Assembly (NCBI GenBank): GCA_031260865.1
Contig: JAISKQ010000308.1
Span: 1-11,183, forward strand
Length of the DNA: 11,183 bases
From: Prevotella sp.
GTDB taxonomy: Bacteria; Bacteroidota; Bacteroidia; Bacteroidales; Dysgonomonadaceae
Direction of reading: 5' to 3'
Shown piece by piece: positions 1-6,242 of this stretch (within the stretch, counting starts at the first letter, position 1; each line of letters starts with the position of its first letter). Position numbers and translations under genes: made by a program. The notes under the pieces were generated by a model, which saw only the letters and a list, made by a program, of their open reading frames with translations, was not told the DNA's origin and did not search any database.

Positions 1-923
1 GTTTGAGCCGATATTTCACGATTCGCGGCTTCGGGTATAACAATTGATTGAGGGCTTTCAATCACATCATCGCTGACAATCATATTTCTGCGGACAGGTA
101 AACAGTGCATAAAATAAGCATTATTGGTAAGCGCCATTTTTTCGGCTGTCACTGTCCACGACATGTCTTTACTAATAATTTTGCCATAATTCGGGTCTGC
201 GTATGCCGCCCAGTTTTTCGCATAAACGAAATCGGCTCCTGCCAACGCCTTATTCTGATCGTATTCAATTTTTGCCCCTCGCGCGAATTTCGAATCAAGT
301 TCATATCCTTTAGGGTGTGTAATAACAAAATCAACATCAGCCTCGTTCATAAAATCGGCGAATGAATTAGGTACCGCCTGAGGCAAAGCTTTAGGATGCG
401 GAGCCCATGTTAAAACAACCTTAGGTCGAGCCTTCGTCTTATACTCCTCAATCGTGATAAGGTCGGCGAATGCCTGCAACGGATGCCCCGTGGCGGCTTC
501 CATGCTAAAAACAGGTCTTCCAGAATATTTTATAAACTGATTCAGTATTTTTTCTTCATAATCATCTTGCTTATTCTCAAATTGAGCGAAGGCGCGCACC
601 CCAATAATATCGCAGTAGCTTCCCATAACAGGAATAGCCTCGAGTATATGTTCCGATTTGTCTCCGTCCATAATTACCCCACGCTCTGTTTCCAGTTTCC
701 ATGCGCCTTGGTTTATATCAAGAACCATCGTATTCATCCCCAGATTCATTCCCGCCTTCTGTGTGCTTAAACGCGTACGCAAACTGGAATTGAAAAATAC
801 CATCAACAAGGTTTTATTTTCGCCTAGATGTTTATAAGCATACCGGTTTTTCTTTATTTCAAGGGCTTCCTTTACCGCGGCATTCAAATCGCCAAGATCT
901 TTTACATTCGTGTACGTTTTCAT
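1..923 (-). CDS. argF': N-succinyl-L-ornithine carbamoyltransferase, 3' end cut off
   Basis: This cytoplasmic enzyme moves a carbamoyl group from carbamoyl phosphate to N-succinyl-L-ornithine, giving N-succinyl-L-citrulline in the succinylated arginine route of Bacteroidetes. The window shows 307 codons plus two bases. The family member I recall from Bacteroides fragilis is about 318 residues, so roughly ten C-terminal residues lie outside. The carbamoyl-phosphate loop FNSSLRTR is at residues 44-51, HPLQ at 147-150 and HCLPVRR at 273-279. The stretch around LETERGVIMDGDK matches the succinyl/acetyl-ornithine branch rather than ordinary OTCase. Residue 90, which sets acyl-group preference, is Ser here where B. 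fragilis has Pro; the acetyl enzymes have Glu. The ATG at 923 is the natural start, and no Shine-Dalgarno is visible. I find no consensus TAnnTTTG promoter in the 194 bases upstream. The preceding gene ends in a terminator, so a separate promoter is expected. Confidence 0.93.
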   Translation of the reverse strand, partial: MKTYTNVKDLGDLNAAVKEALEIKKNRYAYKHLGENKTLLMVFFNSSLRTRLSTQKAGMNLGMNTMVLDINQGAWKLETERGVIMDGDKSEHILEAIPVMGSYCDIIGVRAFAQFENKQDDYEEKILNQFIKYSGRPVFSMEAATGHPLQAFADLITIEEYKTKARPKVVLTWAPHPKALPQAVPNSFADFMNEADVDFVITHPKGYELDSKFARGAKIEYDQNKALAGADFVYAKNWAAYADPNYGKIISKDMSWTVTAEKMALTNNAYFMHCLPVRRNMIVSDDVIESPQSIVIPEAANREISAQ

Positions 924-1044
924 TCTTATAGTTGTTTTTTTTTGTTGTTATATAATTTACATTTAAAGACGCCCCTGAATATAGCCAAACAGGACTTTCG
1001 CAAAGCGGCAAAATCAGCGACAGAAACCGACTGATTGACCGCGC

Positions 1045-1074
1045 CGATTTAAAAAGCCTCCCTTTGGGAAGCTT
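1045..1074 (-). terminator. Intrinsic terminator of the outer-membrane protein gene
   Basis: Read on the minus strand, AAGCTTCCC-AAA-GGGAGGCTT (1074-1054) forms a 9-bp stem, with one U-G wobble, and a 3-nt loop. It runs straight into TTTTT and an AT-rich stretch. It begins 44 nt after the stop codon of the beta-barrel gene and lies before argF', so it should separate the two transcripts. Confidence 0.75.
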
Positions 1075-1117
1075 GGATGGGCTATTTTGTCCCGCGGGGA
1101 CGACACTTGGAAACCGG

Positions 1118-1807
1118 TTAGAATTTATACCCTAAAGACAAGTTTATACCCTTGTTTCTGTACTTTTTACCATTCAAGATTGTTCCTAATTCATTATTGT
1201 CTTGATTGATATTAGCAAACGCGTATTCAAAATCCAACCCGATGATAAATTTATCAAATTCGATACCGGAACCGAATCGAAAGCCATAATCAAGTTTCTT
1301 GAATTTGTTTTCTCCGAAAGTATCCTGTTTGCTTTTTTCGGTTTCCCTATCCAAACCTTTATACTTATCTTGTAACGTGGTTTTTCCGCCTATCCCGAAA
1401 GCGACGTATGGCCCGGCGTGGAAATATATTTTCAGATCCGAACTCACATCCATTTTGAACGCAAGCATAAGCGGAACTTGAATATATTCCATATTAAAAG
1501 TTTGAGACCATTCGTGCATTCCGCCGCCGGTCACCGCTTCTTCCTTTTTGAGGACAGCCCCTTTTGTTATGTACTCCGCGCCTGTTTGCAGATAAAATTG
1601 ATCTTCAGTAAGCATAAAATCGGCTGTTAGTCCAAGTTGATAACCAAATTTTACCTTCTTATCCAAAGTACCGCTCACATTCAGCGATGTTGAATACAAA
1701 TCGACTCCGGCTTTTAAGCCAAACTGAACAGGAGCTTCCTGAGCCGAGAGACAAAAACTTTGCGACAGCAAGAACGCGAGAAGAAAACATTTATAGATAT
1801 TTCTCAT
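1118..1807 (-). CDS. Outer-membrane beta-barrel protein, PorT-like family
   Basis: A 229-residue protein predicted to sit in the outer membrane. Residues 1-22 form a signal peptide: positive start MRNIYK, hydrophobic FLLAFLLSQSFCLS, and likely cleavage around SAQ-EAP. The rest alternates polar and hydrophobic residues with glycine and aromatic turns (QFGLKAG, GYQLGL, FHAGPYVAFGIGG, FGSGIEFDKF). It ends in LSLGYKF with a terminal Phe, typical of beta-barrel outer-membrane proteins. The pattern fits the OMP_b-brl_2/PorT-like group; substrate or partner is unknown. The start is the ATG at 1807, because the signal peptide follows directly. The frame stays open further upstream to 2014, but that extension overlaps two consensus promoters and reads as non-coding. 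The gene is monocistronic, with promoters upstream and a terminator downstream. It is divergent from the hexuronate operon, which alone does not show a shared function. Confidence 0.85.
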   Translation of the reverse strand: MRNIYKCFLLAFLLSQSFCLSAQEAPVQFGLKAGVDLYSTSLNVSGTLDKKVKFGYQLGLTADFMLTEDQFYLQTGAEYITKGAVLKKEEAVTGGGMHEWSQTFNMEYIQVPLMLAFKMDVSSDLKIYFHAGPYVAFGIGGKTTLQDKYKGLDRETEKSKQDTFGENKFKKLDYGFRFGSGIEFDKFIIGLDFEYAFANINQDNNELGTILNGKKYRNKGINLSLGYKF

Positions 1808-1894
1808 TTTCGGTATATTACAGTAAACGTATTTTTTATAATATTGAATAATCATGAAGTATCTTATGGCTAAAAATGGGAAAGAACCACATTT

Positions 1895-1925
1895 CAAATA
1901 TATTGACCAACCCTTTCCGAACAAA
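1895..1925 (-). promoter_or_regulatory. Bacteroidetes promoter P1 for the beta-barrel gene
   Basis: On the minus strand TTTG (1925-1922) is followed after 19 nt by TATATTTG (1902-1895). This matches the Bacteroides consensus TTTG-N19/21-TAnnTTTG exactly. The expected transcript start is near 1888, giving a leader of about 80 nt before the ATG at 1807. Confidence 0.7.
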
Positions 1926-1938
1926 CTGTAAAACAGTA

Positions 1939-1970
1939 CAAAACTAATATATTTTTTCTCATATATCAAA
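1939..1970 (-). promoter_or_regulatory. Bacteroidetes promoter P2 for the beta-barrel gene
   Basis: A second full match on the minus strand: TTTG (1970-1967), a 20-nt spacer, then TAGTTTTG (1946-1939). It lies 44 bp upstream of P1 in the same direction. The expected start is near 1932, giving a leader of about 125 nt. Confidence 0.6.
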
Positions 1971-2099
1971 AAAAGGTCATGTTTGTATAAATAAAAGGTC
2001 GCAATATCCATCACATATCAAATAAATAAAATTTCTTAGTATCCTTTCTAATTGGCGGCGACAATCCCGCCAGGCGTTATCGACGACCTTGATTCAAAG

Positions 2100-2115
2100 T
2101 ATGTTGTTCAACATA
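2100..2115. promoter_or_regulatory. 16-bp dyad, possible regulator site
   Basis: TATGTTG-TT-CAACATA has perfect 7-bp arms around a 2-nt centre. It lies about 115 bp upstream of the expected operon transcript start and well upstream of the two leftward promoters. It has no central CpG, so it fits a LacI-family protein less well than the palindrome at 2181-2192. The binding protein is unknown. Confidence 0.35.
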
Positions 2116-2180
2116 TTTATAATTTATCAATCCATATACTATATTGAAAACTAAATAATTAAATATAAAAATCCATTTGT

Positions 2181-2192
2181 GTGTGCGCACAC
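2181..2192. promoter_or_regulatory. 12-bp palindrome, candidate LacI-family operator
   Basis: GTGTGCGCACAC is a perfect palindrome with a central CpG, the usual form of a LacI/PurR-family operator, where a hinge leucine inserts at the centre. It ends 2 bp before the -33 element of the operon promoter, and the operon's first gene encodes a LacI-family protein. Autoregulation is inferred from position only. Confidence 0.45.
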
Positions 2193-2194
2193 GC

Positions 2195-2225
2195 ATTGTT
2201 TACTCATCCGAAAAGATTAATTTTG
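2195..2225 (+). promoter_or_regulatory. Promoter of the hexuronate operon
   Basis: ATTG (2195-2198, three of four bases of TTTG), a 19-nt spacer, then TAATTTTG (2218-2225), an exact TAnnTTTG match. The expected start is near 2232, which leaves a leader of about 14 nt before the ATG at 2246. This supports that ATG over the TTG at 2177, which lies upstream of the promoter. Confidence 0.7.
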
Positions 2226-2245
2226 TACCTGAATTAGACAATTTA

Positions 2246-3310
2246 ATGAATATACGGATAATAGATATAGCGCGCATGGCAGGAGTTTCCACGGGAACTG
2301 TCGACAGGGTTCTACACAGCAGGGGGCGAGTGTCAGAAGAAAAAAGCGCTAAAGTAGAAAAAGTGCTGAAAGAAATCAATTACGAGCCTAATATGGTAGC
2401 ACGGTTTTTAGCTTCAAATAAGAGCTATAAATTTGCTGTACTTGCGCCTACATACTCTTCCGGAGATTATTGGAAACTGGTATGTGAAGGTATAGACAAG
2501 GCTACGGATGAATTGAAAAAGTTTAATATCAGCACGGAATATTTCCTGTTTAACCAATACGACCGGCTTTCTTTTGTAAACGCGGTAAACGCATTTAAGG
2601 AAAAAGATTTTGACGGGGTATTGGTCGCGACATTATTCGGCGATTATGTCATTAACCTGTCGAATGAACTGAACGACAGGCAAATTCCATATATATACAT
2701 AGATTCAAGCATTTCAGGACAAAAAGACCTTTCGTACTTTGGCGGTGACTCTTACGGCACAGGGCATATCGCGGCTAAGTTATTATTAGGCAAGATCGGC
2801 GTCGAAGCCGACATTGTTATGGCCCATATACGTTTCAAATATAATGAGATTTCGGTGCAGATGAAAACCCGTGAACGTGGATTTATGGAATACCTGAATA
2901 GTCATAACTATACCGGAAAGATTCACCATATAGAGGTTAATCCGGACGATTACCGGAAAAGCCTCAACGAGTTGGAAAATATCATTGAACGTAGTCCCGG
3001 ATTAGTTGGAGGGATTGTACTCAATTCACGTATATATGAACTGGTCACCTTGTTGGATAAATTGGATGTAAACCTTCAGAAGAAAATAAAACTTATCGGG
3101 CACGACGCCATAGAGAAGAACATCAAGGGGCTGAAAGAGGGAAAAATCTCATTCATACTTTCACAACGCCCTGACTTACAGGGATATGACGCCATCAAGG
3201 CGATGGGAAACTATCTTCTGTTTAAGCAACTTCCCCCAAAGGTAAACTATATGCCTATCGATATTCTGATTGAAGAAAATGTAGATTATTATAACAACTA
3301 TAAATTATAA
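2246..3310 (+). CDS. LacI-family transcriptional regulator of the hexuronate operon
   Basis: A 354-residue DNA-binding repressor or activator. Residues 4-26 are the helix-turn-helix (IIDIARMAGVSTGTVDRVLH), typical of LacI proteins. The hinge helix at about 48-57 carries AR-F-LA, with Leu55 in the position that inserts into a central CpG. From about residue 62 to the end it is a type-1 periplasmic-binding-protein fold for a small sugar ligand (FAVLAPTY, VCEGIDKA, the GGDSYGTGHIAA segment). Length is normal for the family. The start at 2246 is chosen because the HTH begins directly there and a promoter sits just upstream. It is followed after 5 bp by the SDR gene. The ligand is probably an intermediate such as fructuronate, mannonate or 2-keto-3-deoxygluconate; this is inferred from the neighbours only. 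A UxuR-like name would be tempting, but sequence alone does not prove it. Confidence 0.88.
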   Translation: MNIRIIDIARMAGVSTGTVDRVLHSRGRVSEEKSAKVEKVLKEINYEPNMVARFLASNKSYKFAVLAPTYSSGDYWKLVCEGIDKATDELKKFNISTEYFLFNQYDRLSFVNAVNAFKEKDFDGVLVATLFGDYVINLSNELNDRQIPYIYIDSSISGQKDLSYFGGDSYGTGHIAAKLLLGKIGVEADIVMAHIRFKYNEISVQMKTRERGFMEYLNSHNYTGKIHHIEVNPDDYRKSLNELENIIERSPGLVGGIVLNSRIYELVTLLDKLDVNLQKKIKLIGHDAIEKNIKGLKEGKISFILSQRPDLQGYDAIKAMGNYLLFKQLPPKVNYMPIDILIEENVDYYNNYKL

Positions 3311-3315
3311 ATATA

Positions 3316-4131
3316 ATGAAAAAAAGTTTATTTGACATTCAAGGAAAAGTTATCGTCATTACCGGCGGATGTGGTATTTTAGGTTCAAGCATGGCGCAAT
3401 ATTTGGCATCGGAAGGCGCTAAAGTCGTTGTTTTGGACAGAAACGCCGATGGTGGAAAAGCATTGATCGACAAAATAAAATCCAACGGCGGCGACGCGGC
3501 GTTCCTGTCGACCGACGTGTTAAATAAGGAAATACTGGAACAGAACTGTGGCGACATTCTGAAAATTTACGGCAAAATCGATGTATTGGTCAACGCGGCA
3601 GGCGGCAACATGGCAGGAGCGACTATCGCGCCCGACAAAACCGTTTTCGACCTCGAAATCGACGCTTTCAAAAAAGTTGTCGACCTCAATCTCTTCGGCA
3701 CGGTTTTGCCGACAATGGTATTTGCCAAGGCAATGGTGGACAACGGCGCGGGCAACATCATTAATATCGCGTCCGAATCGGCATTACGCCCGTTGACACG
3801 CGTAGCAGGTTATGGTGCGGCTAAAGCGGCTGTGGCTAACTTCACCAAATACATGGCGGGTGAACTGGCTTTGAAGTTCGGGGCGGAATTTCGCGTGAAC
3901 GCGATGGCGCCCGGATTCTTTATTACCGAACAAAACAGGGCGTTGTTGCTGAACCCCGATGGCTCATATACCGACCGCTCACGGACTATTTTAGCTCATA
4001 CTCCTTACAACCGTTTTGGCGAAGCCGAAGAATTGTTAGGTTCATTGCATTATCTGATTAGCGACGCTTCCAAATTTGTAACCGGTATCGTACTGGTTAT
4101 CGACGGCGGATTTGACGCGTTTTCAATATAA
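3316..4131 (+). CDS. SDR-family oxidoreductase, probable D-mannonate oxidoreductase (fructuronate reductase)
   Basis: A 271-residue classical short-chain dehydrogenase/reductase. The cofactor motif TGGCGILG is at 16-23. Asp41 ends the second strand (VVVLDRN), which favours NAD(H) over NADP(H). NAAGG is at 93-97 and Asn125 is the usual structural Asn. Catalytic residues are Ser153, Tyr166 and Lys170 (YGAAK), and APG is at 198-200. Placed between a LacI regulator and mannonate dehydratase, it most likely reduces D-fructuronate to D-mannonate, replacing the unrelated polyol-type UxuB of E. coli. SDR proteins in uxuA operons of Bacteroidetes are commonly given this role. The start at 3316 is 5 bp after the regulator's stop, so the two are cotranscribed. 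The fold and cofactor call is firm; the substrate rests on context. A gluconate-type or other sugar-acid dehydrogenase is the alternative. Confidence 0.85.
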   Translation: MKKSLFDIQGKVIVITGGCGILGSSMAQYLASEGAKVVVLDRNADGGKALIDKIKSNGGDAAFLSTDVLNKEILEQNCGDILKIYGKIDVLVNAAGGNMAGATIAPDKTVFDLEIDAFKKVVDLNLFGTVLPTMVFAKAMVDNGAGNIINIASESALRPLTRVAGYGAAKAAVANFTKYMAGELALKFGAEFRVNAMAPGFFITEQNRALLLNPDGSYTDRSRTILAHTPYNRFGEAEELLGSLHYLISDASKFVTGIVLVIDGGFDAFSI

Positions 4132-4151
4132 TTTACACAATTATTAAACCC

Positions 4152-4170
4152 GGATGTATGTTATACGTCC
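4152..4170 (+). repeat. Small palindromic repeat between the SDR gene and uxuA
   Basis: GGATGTAT-GTT-ATACGTCC makes an 8-bp stem (one G-U) with a 3-nt loop. Its layout resembles the hairpin at 5391-5409 (GGGCGTAA-TGC-TTACGCCC). It is followed by CTTGTAACTCATAACTT, which resembles the TTGTAACT-rich tract near 5890. There is no T-tract, so it is unlikely to be a terminator. It lies within the operon's 65-bp spacer and could affect mRNA processing. Confidence 0.4.
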
Positions 4171-4196
4171 CTTGTAACTCATAACTTAAAAACAAT

Positions 4197-5372
4197 ATGA
4201 TATTTAGCGAACAAACATGGCGATGGTACGGACCGAACGATCCGGTTTCGTTAGCCGATATAAGACAAGCAGGCGCGACCGGCATCGTTAACGCGTTGCA
4301 CCATATAAAAAATGGAGAAGTTTGGACTGTCGAGGAAATTCAAAAGCGCAAAGACATAATCGAAAAAGCAGGTCTTCGCTGGTCTGTGGTGGAGAGTATC
4401 CCTGTGCATGAACACATAAAAACGCAGGAAGGCGATTATAAAAAATATATCGAAAATTATAAGGAGAGCATACGCAATTTGGCAAAATGCGACGTGAAGG
4501 TTGTCACTTACAACTTTATGCCGGTATTGGACTGGACGCGTACCGACCTTGCTTATACCATGCCTGACGGGTCTAAAGCCTTACGCTTTGAGCGCGCCGC
4601 TTTTATGGCGTTTGAATTGTTTATACTGAAACGTCCGGGAGCGGAAAAAGAGTACTCCGCCGAAGATATAGAAAAAGCCCGGAAACGTTACGCGGAAATG
4701 AGTCAGGAAGATAAAGACCTGTTAGTCCGCAACATGATAGCCGGATTGCCCGGAGCGGAAGAAAGCTTTACGCTTGAAGAATTTCAGGTTCAGCTTGACC
4801 GCTATAAAAATATAGACGCCGAAACCTTGCGGAATAATCTTATCTATTTTATCAGGGAGATTGCGCCTGTAGCTGATGAAGTAGGCGTGAAACTGGCTAT
4901 TCATCCCGATGATCCCCCTTACCCTATTTTGGGATTACCGCGTATTCTTAGTACGGAAGAGGATTTCAACAAATTAGTTGAAGCTGTTCCAAACGTGTCT
5001 AACGGACTTTGTTTCTGCACCGGTTCATTCGGAGTGCGCGCCGATAACGATTTACCGAATATGATCAAGCGTTTGGGCGACAGGGTGTATTTTGTGCATC
5101 TACGATCTACCCGCCGCGACGACGAGGGTAACTTCTACGAAGCGAACCACTTGGAAGGTGATGTGGATATGTATAATGTCATGAAAGGTTTTTGGGAAAT
5201 ACAACAACAGCGGAATGTATCCATCCCTTTTCGACCCGATCATGGGCATCAGATGATAGATGACCTGGGGAAAAAGACTAATCCCGGATATTCCTGTATC
5301 GGCCGCCTCAGGGGCTTGGCTGAACTCCGTGGTTTGGAGCTGGGAATAGCTTTGACAGTGAACAGTAAGTAG
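4197..5372 (+). CDS. uxuA: Mannonate dehydratase
   Basis: A 391-residue cytoplasmic enzyme that removes water from D-mannonate to give 2-keto-3-deoxy-D-gluconate in hexuronate breakdown. Length matches E. coli UxuA (about 394). It has the TIM-barrel pattern of the xylose-isomerase-like superfamily. Family landmarks are visible in order: [12 protein letters not shown] at 8-19, the ALHH stretch at 33-36, HPDDPP at 236-241, CTGSFG at 274-279, VHLRS at 300-304 and RPDHG at 346-350. His236, Cys274, His301 and Asp348 are the expected divalent-metal ligands by family analogy. It lies 65 bp after the SDR gene with no promoter of its own that I can find, so it is probably the last gene of the operon. 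The final codons (LTVNSK, stop TAG) fall inside an AACAGTAAGTAG-like low-complexity tract that continues into the intergenic region. The C-terminal tail may therefore be of repeat origin. Confidence 0.95.
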   Translation: MIFSEQTWRWYGPNDPVSLADIRQAGATGIVNALHHIKNGEVWTVEEIQKRKDIIEKAGLRWSVVESIPVHEHIKTQEGDYKKYIENYKESIRNLAKCDVKVVTYNFMPVLDWTRTDLAYTMPDGSKALRFERAAFMAFELFILKRPGAEKEYSAEDIEKARKRYAEMSQEDKDLLVRNMIAGLPGAEESFTLEEFQVQLDRYKNIDAETLRNNLIYFIREIAPVADEVGVKLAIHPDDPPYPILGLPRILSTEEDFNKLVEAVPNVSNGLCFCTGSFGVRADNDLPNMIKRLGDRVYFVHLRSTRRDDEGNFYEANHLEGDVDMYNVMKGFWEIQQQRNVSIPFRPDHGHQMIDDLGKKTNPGYSCIGRLRGLAELRGLELGIALTVNSK

Positions 5373-5387
5373 TAAACAATAAACAGT

Positions 5388-5410
5388 AGGGGGCGTAATG
5401 CTTACGCCCT
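5388..5410 (+). repeat. Palindromic hairpin after uxuA
   Basis: GGGCGTAA (5391-5398) pairs perfectly with TTACGCCC (5402-5409) around a TGC loop, and the stem can extend by one wobble. It begins 16 bp after the uxuA stop and may protect or end the operon mRNA, although no T-tract follows. The pattern GGGCGTA...TACGCCC is, as I recall, a common interspersed palindrome in Bacteroidetes genomes. Confidence 0.5.
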
Positions 5411-5420
5411 AACAGTCAAT

Positions 5421-5484
5421 AGCCTTTAGTTAATAGCTTTTAGTTTTGTCGCTTCGCGCCGCTAAAGGCTAATTACTAAAGGCT
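5421..5484. repeat. 23-bp imperfect inverted repeat
   Basis: The arm 5421-5443 (starting AGCCTTTAGT) pairs with 5462-5484 (ending ACTAAAGGCT) with only a few mismatches near the middle. The 18-nt loop is TTTTGTCGCTTCGCGCCG. Each arm also contains an internal near-repeat of AGCCTTTAG. It would form a long hairpin in RNA or single-stranded DNA. No transposase is near it. Confidence 0.6.
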
Positions 5485-5548
5485 AACTACTTATATGATA
5501 GCCTTTTTCGTCGATTCTTTTCACCGCGCGCAATCACAGATTGCTTGC

Positions 5549-5578
5549 CTTCCTTTTGTCCAAAACCGCAAAAGGAAG
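5549..5578. repeat. Perfect 10-bp inverted repeat
   Basis: CTTCCTTTTG (5549-5558) and CAAAAGGAAG (5569-5578) are exact reverse complements around a 10-nt loop TCCAAAACCG. No T-tract follows, so a terminator role is not supported. Confidence 0.55.
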
Positions 5579-5666
5579 CAAAAACGCTTTAACGCCCGAC
5601 GAGACCTCGATGACGCGTTATGATAATGAAATTGAAGCAATAAAATTTAAACAGGCTCTTAAAACT

Positions 5667-5693
5667 TAAAAAGGTGACAAAAGTAACAGTTTT
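5667..5693. repeat. 27-bp direct repeat, copy 1
   Basis: Copy 1 starts TAAAAAGGTGAC and ends AGTAACAGTTTT. It is identical over all 27 bases to 5801-5827, 134 bp away. The core GTGAC-AAAA-GTAAC is two near-identical pentamers. Confidence 0.75.
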
Positions 5694-5800
5694 TCTATCT
5701 GCTTCCTCTGTCTCTTTTTTCGTCCATTCTTCTAATGCCTTGTAACTATATCATCATATCAAAGACCTCTTTTCTGTGAGTAGCTAACAGCTAATTTGTG

Positions 5801-5827
5801 TAAAAAGGTGACAAAAGTAACAGTTTT
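5801..5827. repeat. 27-bp direct repeat, copy 2
   Basis: Exact second copy of 5667-5693. The 107 bp between the copies carry no recognisable gene. Flanks differ on both sides, so the repeat unit itself was copied rather than a longer duplicated block. Confidence 0.75.
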
Positions 5828-6100
5828 CAGGTAACACCGCTTTGTGCCATTCTTTTCTTGTAAACTTGCAAGCTAGTAAACTATAACTCTTGTAACTTGT
5901 AACTCTTTACTTATTACTTTCAACTCAAAACTTCCAACTCATATAGATAGATAATTTTGTTTAAAAAAAATAACAGATTTTATGCGCTTTTCACGAAAAA
6001 GAATCATTTTTTTCGCCGTTTCCCATAACTCGCGTAATCAGAATAAATTCCAAGCTTTTATGAACTTCTATAAATTATTTGTCCGATTAAAGCCAACTGC

Positions 6101-6240
6101 ATAGCCAAAGTTTGGAAAAACGGCGTGGCGACAAACCTTACAAACGAAGTAGGAGAAGTATTTGAAGCTCAAGCGCTATCTGTATTTGTAAAATAACAGA
6201 TGGCATTTACGGATATGCAGGGCATATAGAGTTTATGTAA
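6101..6240 (+). pseudogene. Decayed 3' end of a WKNG-repeat protein gene
   Basis: From 6101 the plus strand reads IAKVWKNGVATNLTNEV, then EAQALSVFVK and a TAA at 6194. Shifting frame at 6196 gives TDGIYGYAGHIEFM and a TAA at 6238. This looks like one unit of the secreted repeat proteins of Bacteroidetes whose units run roughly VWKNG-x-A-x-LT...A-x-SVFVSG-x-DVYVAGY. The unit is broken by a frameshift with the loss of a few codons. Upstream the frame is closed by a TAA at 6077-6079, no earlier units can be read and there is no start codon. A classic terminator begins 2 bp after the last stop, so this appears to be the genuine 3' end of a lost gene. The family match is from memory of the motif. 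Confidence 0.55.
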
Positions 6241-6242
6241 AC

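Larger units (their letters stand above)
1808..2245. other. Divergent intergenic control region
   Basis: This 438-bp AT-rich stretch separates the leftward beta-barrel gene from the rightward hexuronate operon. It holds two leftward promoters (1895-1925 and 1939-1970), one rightward promoter (2195-2225), a small GC hairpin (TGGCGG at 2053-2058 pairing with CCGCCA at 2067-2072), a 16-bp dyad at 2100-2115 and a 12-bp palindrome at 2181-2192. I see no gene in it. Confidence 0.75.

Noticed and set aside
105..1034. Short plus-strand open frames opposite and just upstream of argF'.
   Set aside because: They are antisense shadows of a clearly conserved minus-strand enzyme, or low-complexity upstream DNA, with no family likeness.
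1824..1831. TACGTTTA on the minus strand as a promoter box for the beta-barrel gene.
   Set aside because: It lacks the final G and has no -33 partner, while two full-consensus promoters lie upstream.
1808..2014. N-terminal extension of the beta-barrel gene to 2014.
   Set aside because: It would precede the signal peptide with 69 residues and run through two consensus promoters; the ATG at 1807 begins directly with the signal peptide.
2177..2245. TTG start at 2177 for the LacI gene.
   Set aside because: The added 23 residues are not LacI-like, and the promoter at 2195-2225 lies downstream of this codon.
5421..5484. The inverted repeat as an invertible promoter switch of the Bacteroides type.
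   Set aside because: Only 18 bp lie between the arms, with no promoter inside and no invertase gene nearby.
5589..5750. Minus-strand open frame of about 54 codons with a hydrophilic stretch near EEWTKKETEEA.
   Set aside because: There is no start codon, part of it is simply the 27-bp repeat, and no family is recognised. It could be a second gene relic, but the support is too thin.
5667..5827. The 27-bp repeats as a CRISPR array.
   Set aside because: There are only two copies, the gap is 107 bp, and no cas genes are present.
5952..5959. TAATTTTG as a promoter in the 0.9-kb gap.
   Set aside because: The box is perfect but no TTTG or TTG lies 19-21 bp upstream and no intact gene follows; it may be left over from the lost gene.
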